A stretch of 20,235 nt of DNA. Source: Entrophospora sp. SA101. Lineage: Eukaryota > Glomeromycota > Glomeromycetes > Entrophosporales > Entrophosporaceae. The stretch covers positions 1 to 20,235 of the forward strand of contig CAUDNR010000748.1 in the NCBI GenBank assembly GCA_958430865.1, read 5' to 3'. Numbering within the stretch: the first letter of the stretch is position 1; every line of letters starts with the position of its first letter. Both the position numbers and the translations under genes were made by a program. Below the pieces are notes generated by a model. That model did no database searches, had not been told where the DNA came from, and saw only the letters and a list, made by a program, of their open reading frames with translations. Positions 1 through 7,651 of this stretch are shown here, piece after piece.

Positions 1-172
1 ATTCCAACCATGTATATCTATTGAACCAATCTTTATTGATATTTTTTCTATAATGTGAACTTTCTTTTGTTTGTTGTAGTTCTCCAATTTCACCACTATT
101 ATTTAATTCATCATCTGATGATTCAATAAGTTCTATTGTTTGAATTGAAATATTAAATTCTTTTTCAGGCAT
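1..172 (-). CDS. N-terminal part of a hypothetical protein (runs off the left edge)
   Basis: An open frame begins at an ATG whose complement is at 170-172 and stays open for 57 codons to the window edge. The protein begins MPEKEFNISIQTIELI and then has an acidic serine/aspartate stretch and a basic, tryptophan-containing stretch ending NKDWFNRYTWLE. I recall similar short acidic leaders followed by a W..RY.WLE-like segment at the start of transposon-derived zinc-finger proteins of mycorrhizal fungi, but no zinc ligands are visible here, so that link is only a suggestion. The start is chosen because it is the first ATG after an AT-rich, gene-free stretch. It lies 250 bp downstream of, and on the same strand as, the broken gene ending at 423. 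It could also be a decayed fragment, since the rest cannot be seen. Confidence 0.45.
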   Translation of the reverse strand, partial: MPEKEFNISIQTIELIESSDDELNNSGEIGELQQTKESSHYRKNINKDWFNRYTWLE

Positions 173-422
173 TTTATTTTTTTTGAAGAAGGAACAAGGT
201 GAAAAAATTGCACCTTATATTTTCAAAATAAATGGGGCATGCTGCAACAAAACCAGACAAAGTGAATATAAAAAATTGCAGGCGCCCATATTTTAATAGT
301 ATGGCAACCTAATAAATATTTATTTAAAGTTTTCAAAATTAAGGATTACAAAAATATTTGTTAAACATTCAATTATCAAGCCAAATTTCCAACTCTCTAA
401 GTTGTGCCAATTTTTTAGTAAT
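173..422. other. Intergenic, no gene seen
   Basis: AT-rich sequence between the stop of the broken gene at 423 and the start at 172. It would hold the promoter of the leftmost gene. I see no repeat, RNA gene or convincing reading frame in it. Confidence 0.5.
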
Positions 423-1539
423 TCACACTTCAGAGTAACGTGTCATGCGCCTCTTTTTTCTATTAGCAATCAAACCAGCTTTCGTTAAGCAGACACACAA
501 CTGTTAGCACAATATTTTGTGATTAGATTGATGCAAGTATTATTATTCAGCAATAAATATATACAAGTATACACTTACCACCCACTTTATAATTGCCGCA
601 TACATGTACACAAATTTAGGCATATCTGACCAGTCTTTTGGCAGAGAATAGCGATCAACTTCAAATAATCTATATGTATCTAAAAAGAATATTCAAATAT
701 GTTATAAGGTTATGCCCACACTTAGTTTAAAGCTTCATATCACAAACCATACCACAAAAGTCAAGCATTGTCAACGATACTTCAATTTTGTAGGCTGTCA
801 ATCCATAAATTCGCAAATCAGCAAACAATTGATGTCAAGCATTTGCTTCTGCAATAATGATATTATTGTAAAGACGGACCATGCTAACAGCATTCTTTAT
901 ATCATCTTCATCTTGCTTCTTTCTAGAAGCCCTAGGCCTTGCTCCCTCGCCACAAATGAGAGGATAATTGGTGACATCATTCATTTAGCCTACTCCATCT
1001 GCACGAATGCATGATTTTTCTGTTTGTAAAGGAATCTCTCCGCTATGGAAATCGTATAAACGCATTGATTAGTATAACCAGAAATGCTATTTACAATATT
1101 AAAAATCAAATCAATAAAACTACTAGATATAGTTTGTTCTCCCAAATATCCAAAGTGCTGCATCAATTATTGGATGCACAAATCGATTTAGATAAGGTTT
1201 CTCTAATGTCTCAAGGTTGCGCAAAGGATTAAGAGCATTTAATGAAAATGCCTTGAAGCTAGATACAATTAATAATAAATCAGTAAATATTCATTAAGAA
1301 CTTAATGTATTGTAATATTATTCTAACTTACAAATGGACCAAAGTTGGTTTAAGCAGTTTTTTGGTTTTTCCAATAATTTCATGCTCTGTATTACTAACA
1401 TGTAATGACTCTACTGCAATATCCCATCCCTCTGGACCATGATCAGAATTGAAAAAGTCTGTCAAAAAGGAATGCAGTTCATCGATGATAAGCACATCAA
1501 TAGAATCAAAGACTTGATGCAAAATTTTTTCGTGCAGAT
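423..1539 (-). pseudogene. 3' half of an uncharacterised multi-exon gene (left part of the split gene)
   Basis: Read on the minus strand, exons fit 1539-1332 (cut at its 5' side), 1258-1124, 1042-753, 679-579 and 500-423, with clean GT-AG introns of 73-81 nt and phases that agree. Visible segments include VLIIDELHSFLTDFF, EKPYLNRFVHPIIDAALWI, IPLQTEKSCIRADGVG, NYPLICGEGARPRASRK, DRYSLPKDWSDMPKFVYMYA and the end NRKKRRMTRYSEV. Two in-frame stops break it: TAA at 985-987, the first codon beyond the repeat shared with 17511-18062, and TGA at 835-837, probably a former CGA. The 5' exons are absent; the exon at 1539 runs into a hAT scrap. The order E (helix), ADG, GE resembles a PD-(D/E)XK nuclease core, but that is inference. 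I recall related expanded families in Rhizophagus without a firm function. The matching 5' half is at 17511-18984. Confidence 0.7.
988..1539. repeat. 552-bp direct repeat, copy A
   Basis: Bases 988-1539 reappear at 17511-18062 in the same orientation, offset by 16,523 bp. I found no difference when reading the two copies side by side, in introns as well as exons. Similarity stops abruptly at both ends: outside the left edge the bases are A here and T in copy B, and beyond the right edge this copy continues TTCAAATGAG while copy B continues CTGTGTCAAT. The block covers three exon segments and two introns of the split minus-strand gene. Confidence 0.93.
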
Positions 1540-1597
1540 TTCAAATGAGTAACTAATATAGTTGCCAGTAAACCAAGATCTGAAGTTTTATCCCAAT
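1540..1597 (-). pseudogene. 58-bp hAT transposase scrap
   Basis: These 58 bases match 3818-3875 with only two substitutions and the same orientation. On the minus strand they encode WDKTSDLGLLATILDTHL or a close variant, a segment that sits before the C-terminal dimerisation region of hAT transposases (compare ATLLDPRFK in that family). The piece lies exactly between the end of direct repeat copy A and the start of a MITE. It could be the tip of a more decayed hAT copy or filler DNA copied at a rearrangement junction. Confidence 0.65.
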
Positions 1598-1714
1598 CAG
1601 GGCTGGAAATAGGGTCTGAAAAAAAACGGAAATTTCTCCTGAATGCTAAAAATTTTCCAGAAGTTAATTTTTTAAAGGAAAATCCGGATTTTTAAAGTAC
1701 TATTTCCAGCCCTG
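1598..1714. mobile_element. 117-bp MITE with hAT-like inverted ends
   Basis: Perfect 15-bp inverted repeats, CAGGGCTGGAAATAG at 1598-1612 and its reverse complement at 1700-1714, bound a 117-bp AT-rich element, and weaker inverted similarity continues inward (CGGAAATTT against AAATCCGG). Ends beginning CAGGG are typical of hAT elements. The flanking 8-mers, ATCCCAAT and GTGTGATG, do not match, so no target duplication survives. It has no coding capacity. Confidence 0.75.
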
Positions 1715-2041
1715 GTGTGATGGTTTTTATAAAAATTTTTTGGGCAATTAATTTTTTTTGGCAGATATTTTTGGTCAAAGTAGAAAAAACCACATATGAG
1801 TGGCAAACAAGGTAAATATGGAAGTTACATGCATCATTCATACCTGAATCACCAAATAGTTATTTTTACAGGATGGATTAAACAATTATATTGTACAGGT
1901 AAACATGTGTTATGTTGATTGTCTAATTATAATTTTATTGTTACATAAGTATCTTGTAACAAATATTTATTTAATTAAAACTTGAAATTTAAAGTTTCTT
2001 AACAATTCTAATAATTATTAACATTATCATGTAACCAAATT
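1715..2041. other. Intergenic, no gene seen
   Basis: AT-rich sequence between the MITE and the 3' end of the zinc-finger gene. The first 40 bases have faint similarity to sequence beyond 3876, which could be further hAT decay, but it is too AT-rich to trust. Confidence 0.5.
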
Positions 2042-3274
2042 TTAATGATGTTTAAATTTATGCAAGCTGAGTTCAGTTTTTCTAATAAATCTTTTGTCAC
2101 ATCCAAGTACATTACATCCATAGTTTTTTATTCCAAGATGACGTCTTGTGTGTGTTTGTAATTCACTACTTAGACAAAATGCTTTTGCACATCCTGGATA
2201 TTCACATTTGAAATTTTTTATTCCAAGATGACATCTTGTATGTTTTAGTAAATCACTATTTTGACAAAATGCTTTTGTACATCCTGGATACTCACATTTG
2301 AAATTTTTTATTCCAAGATGATGTCTTGTATGTATTTGTAAAATCACCTTTTTGACAAAATGCTTTTGCACATCCAGGGTATTCACATTTAAAATTTTTT
2401 ATTCCAAGATGAGACCTTGTATGTAGTAATAAATCACAATTATGAGAAAAAGCTTTTGCACATCCTGGATACTCACATTTAAAATTTTTTATTCCAAGAT
2501 GAGACCTTGTATGTAGTAATAAATCACAATTATGAGTAAAAGCTTTTGCACATCCTGGATATTCACATTTGAAATTTTTTATTCCAAAATGACGTCTTGT
2601 ATGTATTTTTAACCCTCCTTTTTGAGAAAAAGCTTTTGCACATCCTGGATATTCACATTTGAAAAGTTTTATTCCAAGATGAGATCTTGTATGAATTGTT
2701 AAAACTTCTTTACAATAAAATGCTTTTTCACATCCTGGATATTCACATTTGAAATTTTTTATTCCAAGATGATGTTTTGTATGTATTTATAACCCTCCTT
2801 TTTGAGAAAAAGCTTTTGCACATCCTGGATACTCACATTTTAAATTTTTTTTACCATGAAATTTACTGTGATGGTTAAGTAAAGTTCTATCTCTGAAAGA
2901 TTTACCACAGTTTGAAGCTATACAAAAAAATTCATTGTTACTTTGATCACTGTTTTTGTTACCATCTTCACTATCAATTACATCATCACTACTACTGACA
3001 TTACCAATTTTATTATCACTATCTTCATCTTCATATATTTCAATTTCATTACCATTATTTGAATCATAAATTTCACTATCATTTGAATCATTTTCATCAT
3101 AATTGCAATTGTTGTTATTATCATGATAAATTTTTAAGATTTCTTTGATTTTATCATTATTATTATCAATATATACCCAACAATCTATTAAAATAACCAA
3201 ATGTAAATATAAATAAATAAAAATAATATGAATCAATTCATATTTTTTTAAAAAGAATAATATATACCATTCAT
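2042..3274 (-). pseudogene. Ten-finger C2H2 zinc-finger protein, broken by a stop and a frameshift
   Basis: A start at 3274-3272 with a 7-nt first exon (3274-3268), an intron 3267-3185 (GTATAT...AATAG) and a second exon from 3184 gives MNDCWVYIDNNND, better than starting inside the intron. An acidic Asn/Asp/Ser region follows, then ten C-x4-C-x12-H-type fingers ending at the stop at 2042. Fingers 2 to 9 are nearly identical 30-residue units with core FKCEYPGCAKAF and linker HLGIKN instead of the usual TGEKP. Finger 2 has a TAA in place of the expected Lys codon just after KGGL (2784-2786). Finger 7 carries one extra base near 2340-2343, shifting the frame. An intact version would be a nuclear DNA- or RNA-binding protein. 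A sequencing error at the A4 run could explain the shift but less easily the stop. Confidence 0.8.
2130..2860. repeat. 90-bp tandem coding repeats (zinc-finger units)
   Basis: The phrase ATTCCAAGATGA or a close variant recurs at 2130, 2220, 2310, 2401, 2491, 2581, 2671 and 2761. The step is 90 bp except for one step of 91, which marks the inserted base. Units 2401-2490 and 2491-2580 differ at only three positions. Such similarity points to recent unit duplication or gene conversion. Confidence 0.9.
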
Positions 3275-3519
3275 TTCGAAATAAATTTTTTTAAAACAAA
3301 AAAAAACGTAACGCAAGTATGATTGGACACATTAATTTTTAGAGGCCTTTAATTTAGCTGCAGATCGTTCGTTATTATTACAAAATAATCACGCACCTGT
3401 TGAATTTTGTTATTATGCACCCATAGATATGATAGGAATTTTAGTTTAGACATTTAATTTAAATTTAAATTTATTTTTCAAAGCTAATTAACAAGTTTAG
3501 GTGCTAAACATGAACACTA
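3275..3519. other. Intergenic, upstream of the zinc-finger gene
   Basis: AT-rich sequence upstream of the zinc-finger gene start. It should include that gene's promoter. I see no specific element. Confidence 0.45.
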
Positions 3520-3935
3520 GGGATTAATCAGATCATCAACATCACTGGAAAGCCTTTCAGCGGGTACGTATGTTGCTGTATTGCTGAATATTTTTGAGAG
3601 AATTAGAGGCTCTTTTTTCTTTTTTTCCCATCAAATCCAAAGTCTTCGGATAAATATTTATCTGCTTCAGACATCTTATTATGTTCGATTTAAAAAAATT
3701 GGATTAATATCTTAATGACAAATTTGAAAATTTTCATTTTCCTCATATTGTAGATAAATTTCTTATTGATTCTTCTATTGTATTTTGTTAGTGCTGTAAT
3801 CAAATAAAGACAACTTTTTCAAATGAGTATCTAATATAGTTGCCAGTAAACCAAGATCCGAAGTTTTATCCCAATAATCAAATAGGATTATAAATTTTTT
3901 GCCGAAAATTCAATGCAACGTTGTTAAGATTTGGT
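3520..3935 (-). pseudogene. Decayed hAT transposase, C-terminal part
   Basis: On the minus strand from about 3935 downward, pieces of a hAT transposase can be read in broken frames: KIYNPI, then LFDYWDKTSDLGLLATILD, then KMSEADKYLSEDFGFDGKKR, and finally SNTATYVPAERLSSDVDDLI. The last matches the conserved hAT dimerisation motif (ATSVPSERLFSD type). Several stops and frame changes separate the pieces, so the copy is dead, and the N-terminal and catalytic parts are missing. Bases 3818-3875 are also present at 1540-1597. Confidence 0.75.
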
Positions 3936-3938
3936 CTT

Positions 3939-4225
3939 GCCCTACTTAAAATGCAATTAAAATATACATCATATACTTAAAATATACCGATGGAAGAGAA
4001 CAAGTATATGAAATTATACTCAAAACACACTTAAAATATACTATATGCCTAAAACATACTTTTGATGGTAAATTAGCATACTTGAAATACACTTAAAGGT
4101 TACTTAAAACATACTTAATTTTGTTCATTATTAAAAAAGGTATGTTTTAAGCACATTTTAAGCACCTTCAAGTAGATTTTAAGCATGTTTTAAATACATT
4201 TTAAGCCCTAAACTTTTTCTAGGGC
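3939..4225. repeat. 287-bp palindromic repeat element with CTTAAAATATAC-type units
   Basis: Ends GCCCTA (3939-3944) and TAGGGC (4220-4225) are inverted. The left half holds many copies of a loose unit such as ACTTAAAATATAC (near 3944, 3979, 4030, 4080, 4098), and the right half holds the complement, GTATGTTTTAAGCAC and similar. The whole could fold as an imperfect long hairpin. It has no reading frame and looks like a non-autonomous element of unknown family. Confidence 0.6.
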
Positions 4226-4681
4226 TGACTGAAGTGATAAAACGAAAGTCCACTATGCTCGTCCAACTACACATTTGTCTGTAATTTTTTGCTTTTTTAA
4301 CTCATTTGAAGGCAAACTAGCCATGTTTCTCAATGAAAAAAAATTTATTGTTTAACAGGTAGAATTGGATTTTTGGATAAATGAATGTAGTTAAAAAAGG
4401 CCTCACTTTAGCATAATAATAATAATATTGTTATTATTATTATTAAGCTAACTGTAATCCGTTAACAACCCGTTATTAATATTTGTTAATATTAATGTGA
4501 TTTTTGAAGATTAAAGCTGTTCACAGAGGATAGGTAGTACTTAGGTCACCTTTACACAAAACCAAAATTATACTAGCACTAGACGAAACAAAAAATTCCA
4601 AGTAGGGAAAAAAGTGGTGCGCAATTTTTTTTGTGTGTTAAATTAAATAATATATAAATAGTTTAATGGTTTATTAAAGCA
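4226..4681. promoter_or_regulatory. Upstream region of the ankyrin gene, with an AAT hairpin
   Basis: Presumed 5' region of the ankyrin gene. At 4408-4451 there is a hairpin with arms of about 20 bp (TTAGC, then ATAATAATAATAATA, against its complement, one mismatch) around a three- to four-base loop. Apart from that I see only AT-rich sequence. No core promoter element can be assigned with confidence. Confidence 0.4.
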
Positions 4682-6132
4682 ATGGAAGAAAATTTTTTAT
4701 TTCAACATCAAAGTTCGGCTCCAACTCCTCCGCGTAGACAACGTAGTTTACCTCCAAGTCTTCCCTCGTATGCAACTTCCTCATTACTATTTCATCGTAC
4801 ACTACATCCACGTATTTCTCATAAACATAATGATGTAAATAAAGGAAAATTTAAAATGGCTTTAGATCTTGAGTTAAGAGAGGAAAAGTTAAGAGAAGCT
4901 GCTAGTCGTGGAGATTGTGATTCTGGTAATCACATTCTTCTTTTTTATATGAAATTATTCTAAAGCAATCTATGATAATTAAAATAAATAAATACTTATC
5001 TATTTTAAAAAAGTCATCAAATTACTCTCAACACTTCCTCAACCTGACTTAAATAAATCAGACGACAAAGGTAGAACTCCCTTACATTTTGCTTGTGCTG
5101 GTGGTTATTATAATTGTGTTCAACTGTTGATTGAACATGGGGCAAATGTTAATGTTGAAGCTGATGTTGCTGGAAATAGACCAATACATTTAGGTAAACA
5201 TAAATGATGCTTAATATACAATGAATTTGGTTTTTATGTAATTAACTCATTTTTTATTTATATTGAATTGGTTTCAGCTGTTATATCAAATAAAATGGAA
5301 TGTGTCATAGCATTGCTGGAAGCAGGTACCAGAAAAAAATTAAAAACTATAAATTTATAATATATATTAAATGATCTCAAAGAATTTCATTATTTAAATT
5401 TTGTTTATCAAAATATAGGCGCAAAAATCAAAATAAATGATTCATTTGATAGAACACCAATATCTCTTGCACGATCACGTCTTAGTGTTCTAATGAATGA
5501 TTTTTCTTCAAGGAATTCTGGTAATTCATCTACACAGTCTAGTCATATGAATGTTGAAGAATTGGCAGAAAATAATCAACAAACTCCAGAAAATCGTGAA
5601 TTGTTTTCTCAAGCTTTACAGGTATGAAAAAATTTTGAACCAAAAAATTGAAATTATCTTATTATTGTTTGATTAATTAATTGTTTTATTTTGCTTGAGA
5701 GGTTTCAAAATTTATTATCATTGGATTTTCTTTACTCTTTATGTATATATGTATGTATGTATGTATATGTATATGTATATGTACCTATTTTAAACTATTA
5801 ATTTTTAGATAATCAAAATTTTAAAACATCACTTGATAATTGAAAATCAAACTATGACTACTCCTGGATCATCATCATCTTTGATTGAAAAATTTTCATC
5901 ACCAGCATTGTTAAATAAAACTGACCAAATTTTCACATTTGATGCTATGGATGCATTAGATAGTCTGACAGCCCAACTATCAAAGTTAGACATCTTGTCA
6001 GATGATAGTCCAACAAACATTACAAATAGTGGTGTTGTTGAGAAATCTGATCTACAAAAAACTTTGCCTGAAAAAGAAGTTTTAACAAGAATTCAAGATG
6101 TTATAGATGGTATAATAAAACATAAAGGGTAA
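4682..6132 (+). CDS. Ankyrin-repeat protein resembling ANKRD54
   Basis: Five exons (4682-4925, 5014-5193, 5278-5325, 5419-5621, 5809-6132) join in phase to 332 residues. The N-terminus is low-complexity and basic (TPPRRQRSLPP). Residues 60-100 contain LREAASRGDCDSVIKLLS, the first ankyrin helix pair. Clear repeats follow: DDKGRTPLHFACAGG (98-112), then GNRPIHLAVISNKMECVIAL (135-154), then FDRTPISLARSRL. A serine/asparagine spacer, the helix LQIIKILKHHL and a C-terminal segment DALDSLTAQLSKLDIL come next. The order of three ankyrin repeats, an LARSRL-like segment, an IIxxL helix and a C-terminal LxxLTxxLSxL segment resembles animal ANKRD54 (about 300 residues), a nucleocytoplasmic adaptor. The fungal role is unknown; protein binding is the safe statement. 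The start is the first ATG in a frame that is open without interruption. Confidence 0.85.
5741..5784. repeat. TATG/TATATG microsatellite in an intron
   Basis: A short run of GTATGTAT and TATATG units lies in the fourth intron of the ankyrin gene, about 25 bp before the acceptor at 5809. It is ordinary simple sequence. Confidence 0.8.
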
Positions 6133-7651
6133 AAATTCTTTTTTATAAGGTTTTTTCATTTTTTAATCTTTTTTCTTTGCATATTTGATTTTTTTCCAAA
6201 TTAAATTATAATAATAACCTTTAAGAATTAAATTCCTGTTTATTAATATGATAGATTTTTTTTTTTTGGGTAAATAAAGTTTTTTATTTTCCAGTTTTAT
6301 GAGTTGTCAATGTGTGGGTAATTATTAAACTCATAATTACACTAGATGAAGCATACAATTTGTATGACATTATGCATTAGAACATATTTATGGCATGCTT
6401 ACAATAAAATGCTAAACCTGGCTTAAGGCCAGAAAATAAATATAATAAAAATTCATCTTGTTATTATAACAAATTATTATTCATTTTGTCCATTTTTCTT
6501 TGCTTTTCTTCTTTCTGCTATGTTCTTAACTGGTGAAACATCCACAACAGCCTCAACAATAGCTTTGCAATATCCAAAAGGCTTAGTTTAGTGACTTGAT
6601 ATGCCTTGTAAGGTTTATAATATGATGCTATACATACAAACATTATTTAAAAAAAGCAAATTTATATATGCTATATGAAGAAAAATGAATAATACCTTAA
6701 ACCTGTAAAGTCTGATCAGACCATTCATTGATTGATTGACCCAATGAATAGTGGAGATGATAATTTGTCACGGTGCGCGACGATCTCGAAATTATGCGTG
6801 TCACCTATACTCCTCAAATTCTATTGTGACTTTCTGATTATCTAACTAATAGTTTGTTTACCAATGGAAACCTTTGATTCTTTCGTGAATTAAATACCAT
6901 TATACTCACTCATCTATTATTTTTGACTCAAATAATATCTTAGGAATTTTCCAAAAATGCCATTAGAAAACTATTTTATTATAATTCTTCTCCTGATCCT
7001 TTTTGATCTTTCAAAATTTTCCACGTATTAAATCATTGTGGTTGTATGTTTCATTCTTAAACAAACAAAACAAGATGGTGATTCATTCTTTAAAGGAGCA
7101 ACAAAAGCTTTCTGTCTCGAGAGATTAGTCAAAATTTAATGGATTTGATGAAAGAATAAATTTGATGTATGAAGAAATTCAACGAAGTGTCCATTTAAAC
7201 AATTCTCAAGGTGAGTGATTCGGATTCATTCAGATTAAGGAAAACAATTATAAATCATTATTAGATGATAGTTATAATCGGAGAAAATAAATCAAATTGT
7301 AATAAATTTCTTACCAAATGTCGACATTAATATTAATATAGAAATGATGATTTATTAGAAAATCCGAATTTAATTATTCTTATAGTCCGCTGAGACTGTA
7401 TTATTAATATGGGTCTTTTTTAAAAATTAGGTCAATATCAATAGTAAAAAATTGACATGTTGCACGAAATTTCTACAGTAGGCATGTCGATCGCGTGAAA
7501 TGTTGTCTGACTGCTAAGCAATCCGGTTTGTCTGTTTAGTCCAGATTCGGACCGGATCAGTCCGTCCCATTAACAATTTCCCGGCTATTCTATTGTTCTA
7601 TGGATGAATATTTCTTTAAAAAAATTCAATAGTGAATAAAATAAAACAATA
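6133..7651. other. 1.5-kb intergenic region between the ankyrin gene and xanthine dehydrogenase
   Basis: It contains the 3' region of the ankyrin gene, including a 9-bp inverted repeat (TTATGAGTT at 6297-6305, AACTCATAA at 6328-6336, loop of 22). It also holds the weak minus-strand fragment described separately and the upstream region of xanthine dehydrogenase. A short plus-strand phrase at about 7152-7210, FDERINLMYEEIQRSVHLNN followed by a GT, could be a stray exon, but upstream stops prevent a gene model. About 7480-7580 is less AT-rich than its surroundings. Confidence 0.4.
6477..6630 (-). pseudogene. Possible gene fragment, function unknown
   Basis: On the minus strand a stretch reads KPYKAYQVTK and then, after a change of frame near 6585, KPFGYCKAIVEAVVDVSPV and KNIAERRKAKKNGQNE before a stop at 6477-6479. 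The composition is more protein-like than the surrounding AT-rich DNA, and the two pieces lie end to end, so it may be a decayed exon. I do not recognise the family, and chance is possible at this length. Confidence 0.25.

Noticed and set aside
712..1232. Two plus-strand open frames of 100 and 73 codons
   Set aside because: They lie antisense to phase-consistent minus-strand exons of the split gene; the second recurs at 17534-17755 only because the whole 552-bp block is repeated.
2130..2860. Regular repeats considered as a CRISPR array or satellite
   Set aside because: The 90-bp units encode C2H2 fingers and have no unique spacers; the context is eukaryotic.
7260..7651. GATA-type nitrogen-regulation sites upstream of xanthine dehydrogenase
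   Set aside because: GATA words occur by chance very often in this AT-rich DNA, and no cluster stands out.
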